Made by a program: the position numbers and the translations under genes. Positions 51,295 to 51,298 of a DNA stretch of 51,298 bases are shown here, piece after piece. How positions within the stretch are numbered: the first letter of the stretch is position 1; each line of letters starts with the position of its first letter. Under the pieces are notes generated by a model. That model saw only the letters and a list, made by a program, of their open reading frames with translations, made no database searches and had not been told where the DNA came from. Origin of the DNA: a bacterium. Its GTDB lineage: Bacteria; Verrucomicrobiota; Kiritimatiellia; CAIKKV01; CAITUY01. Location of the stretch: assembly GCA_037128595.1 (NCBI GenBank), contig JBAXWB010000033.1:1-51298 (forward strand), given 5' to 3'.

Positions 51295-51298
51295 ATGC
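51295..51298 (+). CDS. Start of a further gene, cut by the window end
   Basis: An ATG at 51295 is preceded by AAAGGAGAAAAG with ideal spacing (AGGAG at 51281-51285). Only the first codon is inside the window, so nothing can be said of the product. Confidence 0.5.

Overview
The window looks like a chromosomal contig of an uncultivated Gram-negative bacterium of moderately high GC. Outer-membrane-type energy transducers (ExbB/ExbD), an endonuclease-type MutL with no MutH seen, many TPR proteins and repeat-rich intergenic DNA suggest the PVC superphylum (Kiritimatiellota, Lentisphaerota or Verrucomicrobiota). That placement is an inference from gene content; no rRNA or marker tree is available here.

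Layout. (1) 1-6945 is an accessory zone: small toxin-antitoxin-type genes (nucleotidyltransferase, DUF433/DUF5615 pair, HigB/HigA-like pair, lone DUF2442, DUF5678/retropepsin pair) sit between dozens of related palindromic repeats. (2) 6946-8170 holds a Maf-family gene and a 370-bp element made of nested hairpins. (3) 8171-21624 is the most distinctive block: a zinc-finger protein of unknown function, two paralogous periplasmic proteins, a zinc-ribbon/pseudopilin fusion, a 945-residue TPR protein, ExbB, two ExbD proteins and two tandem copies of a membrane-anchored protein whose periplasmic part has the terpenoid-cyclase (squalene cyclase-like) alpha-barrel fold, followed by mutL. (4) 21633-28492 carries ilvN-ilvB, then a sugar locus (AraC regulator, GH4 glycosidase, Gfo/Idh/MocA oxidoreductase) with two truncated genes between them.

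(5) 28500-35721 is a decayed mobile/defence region: a MITE-like element, a primase fragment, a YhcG nuclease gene with an internal deletion, a PD-(D/E)xK-like gene, and a compact 2.7-kb integrative element with a tyrosine integrase, bounded by 39-bp direct repeats and sitting at the 3' end of tRNA-Ser(CGA). (6) 35923-41948 encodes an MFS transporter, a type II NADH dehydrogenase, an NAD(P)-binding protein, a Cache-like secreted protein, a methyltransferase and an isoprenyl-diphosphate-synthase homologue. (7) 42308-51298 is regulatory and housekeeping: an OmpR/EnvZ-type pair, PiT phosphate transporter with its PhoU-like partner, PhoB/PhoR, ThiL, TsaE, SerS and the first codon of another gene.

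The best candidate for an undescribed system is the 11342-19816 operon. I read it as a proton-motive-force-driven envelope machine analogous to Tol-Pal or TonB, in which the usual TonB C-terminal domain is replaced by a cyclase-fold barrel. The two barrel genes share a 493-bp identical stretch, so the pair is recently duplicated or kept alike by gene conversion.
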